A program made the translations under genes and the position numbers. Of a DNA stretch of 6,272 nt, positions 5,107-6,272 are shown piece after piece. Each line of letters starts with the position of its first letter. Positions within the stretch are counted from its first letter, which is position 1. This stretch comes from Erysipelothrix sp. UBA3377 (GTDB lineage Bacteria > Bacillota_I > Bacilli_A > Erysipelotrichales > Erysipelotrichaceae). Under the pieces are notes generated by a model, which was given only the letters and a program-made list of their open reading frames with translations, searched no databases and was not told where the DNA came from. The DNA is taken from contig DEQB01000094.1 in the NCBI GenBank assembly GCA_002359085.1, forward strand, positions 1 through 6,272, given 5' to 3'.

Positions 5107-5715
5107 TTATAAAATGCCTTTTAATCGCAAACTCTTCAACAATACAGATGCATTCCCATTATACCAATAACCATCAATACCCATACTTTGTGCAGCTTGG
5201 ACATTGGCTAAAGAATCATCGATAAAATAACAGGCGGATGGATCTAAGTCATGTGTTTTTAAGAGGTGCTCAAAGATTCCCAAATCCGGTTTAATGACCT
5301 TTATCTCTGAAGACAACACAAAATCCTCAAAGTACTTGAAGGCTGCTACACGTTCTTTATACTGATAAAAAGAGAGCGCAACATTAGAACAAAGAATCAA
5401 ACGATATCCTTTTTGGTGTAGTTCTTTTACTACATTTAGCATCTCCAAGTTTTCATCAAAGTGATCGTGCCAACGATTTAACACTTCAAACCCAAGATCA
5501 TGAAGTGACTCAGGGAGTCGCAGTTTCAGTGCTTCATAAAATTCAGATTCAGTAATGACACCTTGATCCAAATCCAACCACTGTGGATGATAGAAAATGG
5601 TTTCCTTCAATACAGTACAAATTGCTTCATCCGTCGTGAAATGACTGAGGAAATAATCGGGAACATATTCAAGAATTACGTTTCCCATATCAAAAATAAT
5701 GGCTTCATATTTCAT
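5107..5715 (-). CDS. HAD-superfamily phosphatase (subfamily IA, YihX-like)
   Basis: The 202-residue product has all four HAD motifs. Motif I is IIFDMGNVI (6-14), with nucleophile Asp9 and Gly at the usual second-Asp position, as in YihX-type DxGN proteins. Motif II is Ser110 in LILCSNVAL, motif III Lys142 in KVIKPDLGIF, and motif IV Asp166-Asp167 in YFIDDSLANVQAA. A helical cap is inserted between motifs I and II (about 17-85), as in class C1 caps. It probably removes phosphate from a small metabolite in the cytoplasm; sugar phosphate is a guess from YihX, which acts on glucose 1-phosphate. The ATG at 5715 is 2 nt after the response regulator stop codon. The AAGAAGGGA ribosome binding site lies within the end of that gene, about 12 nt away, so translation is likely coupled. 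Confidence 0.88.
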   Translation of the reverse strand: MKYEAIIFDMGNVILEYVPDYFLSHFTTDEAICTVLKETIFYHPQWLDLDQGVITESEFYEALKLRLPESLHDLGFEVLNRWHDHFDENLEMLNVVKELHQKGYRLILCSNVALSFYQYKERVAAFKYFEDFVLSSEIKVIKPDLGIFEHLLKTHDLDPSACYFIDDSLANVQAAQSMGIDGYWYNGNASVLLKSLRLKGIL

Positions 5716-5717
5716 TT

Positions 5718-6272
5718 TTATGAGATCCCTTCTTTAAATTCTTGGGGCGAAACTCCCAAATGTTTTTTAAATACTTGACTGAAGTAGCGTTGATCACGAT
5801 ACCCCACTTTTTGTGCCACTTCATAGATTCTATAGTGTGGGGCTTCCATGAGCTGACATGCCACCATCAATCGGGTATTCGTGAGATATTCATGAAAAGT
5901 GTAACTGGTTTCTTTCTTGAATAAATCGCTGAGATAACTTTTCGATACTTTCAGTGCTTCCGCAACACTTTCAACACTGATATCACTGGCATATTTCTCA
6001 CGAATTATCGCAGTGGCTTTTAAGATATTATGGTGTTTACTTTTAACACTTCCTGAAAAGAATTGTTCCAAACCTTCAGTTGGCTTAACAGTTTCCGTCT
6101 TCATTTTATCAACCCAAATTTGATTTTGAACCTGTTGTTTGGCGCGTGTCACACTTTCAAAAAGTTCATGATCTTTAAAGGGTTTGATGATATAATCAAC
6201 TGCACCCAAACTCAACGCTTCTTTCGCATACTCAAATTCAGAGAAAGCAGTTAAATAAATAATGGCTGGACT
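5718..6272 (-). CDS. AraC-type DNA-binding response regulator, YesN-like (5' end outside window)
   Basis: The frame is open to the window edge and gives 184 codons; a TTG at 6215 is internal, not a start. The first part is the end of a receiver domain: SPAIIYLTAFSEFEYAKEA (1-19) holds the conserved Thr of LTA, and GAVDYIIKPF (22-31) holds the conserved Lys. The phosphorylated Asp lies upstream of the window. A linker follows. The C-terminal 100 or so residues are an AraC/XylS double helix-turn-helix: IREKYASDISVESVAEALKVS, with SYLSDLFKKE, then IYEVAQKVGYRDQRYFSQVFKKHLGVSPQEF near the end. YesN-type regulators are usually partnered by a YesM-like membrane histidine kinase and often control sugar uptake or use; the kinase gene may lie just beyond 6272. 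It is co-transcribed with the HAD gene 2 nt downstream. Confidence 0.93.
   Translation of the reverse strand, partial: SPAIIYLTAFSEFEYAKEALSLGAVDYIIKPFKDHELFESVTRAKQQVQNQIWVDKMKTETVKPTEGLEQFFSGSVKSKHHNILKATAIIREKYASDISVESVAEALKVSKSYLSDLFKKETSYTFHEYLTNTRLMVACQLMEAPHYRIYEVAQKVGYRDQRYFSQVFKKHLGVSPQEFKEGIS

Noticed and set aside
6213..6215. TTG at 6215 as start of the response regulator
   Set aside because: The frame continues to the window edge with clear receiver-domain sequence (IIYLTAFSEFEYA), so the gene is partial and the TTG is internal.

Overview
The window is about 6.3 kb of low-GC DNA with strong AGGAGG-type ribosome binding sites, short intergenic gaps and U-tract terminators. It looks like a chromosomal segment of a Bacillota (Firmicutes) bacterium. 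The mix of genes (a Sapep/PepV dipeptidase, MhqO-type dioxygenases, a YesN-type response regulator) would suit an Erysipelotrichia-like or related lineage, but the sequence alone does not fix the genus. I see no phage, transposon, CRISPR, tRNA or rRNA.

Layout, left to right. (1) 1-1510, minus strand: two tandem, overlapping genes for VOC-fold ring-cleaving dioxygenases of the MhqO/YkcA type. The second is cut by the window edge. Their promoter carries a perfect 22-bp palindrome centred on TTCGAATTCGAA, which looks like a MhqR-type (MarR family) operator, so this is probably a quinone/electrophile stress operon. (2) 1529-3421, minus strand: pepV-like dipeptidase followed 9 nt later by a RimJ/RimL-type N-acetyltransferase, closed by a terminator that overlaps the acetyltransferase stop codon. 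(3) 3358-4517, plus strand: a divergent alanine-racemase-family gene, transcribed away from pepV from an overlapping promoter region. (4) 4518-4755: a gene-free but densely structured stretch. It holds a promoter, a putative three-hairpin small RNA of about 92 nt with a C7 tract in its last loop, a second plus-strand terminator and a facing minus-strand terminator. (5) 4756-5106, minus strand: a 69-codon C-terminal remnant of a GmhA-type SIS isomerase, with a terminator immediately upstream of it and an imperfect inverted repeat beyond. (6) 5107-6272, minus strand: a YesN-like REC-AraC response regulator (5' end outside the window) and, 2 nt after it, a HAD-family phosphatase.

The best-supported points of interest are the MhqR-like operator/promoter, the candidate small RNA after the racemase gene, the decayed gmhA remnant, and the departures of the racemase from usual active-site residues. 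I did not find evidence for a wholly new multi-gene system; most genes belong to recognisable families.
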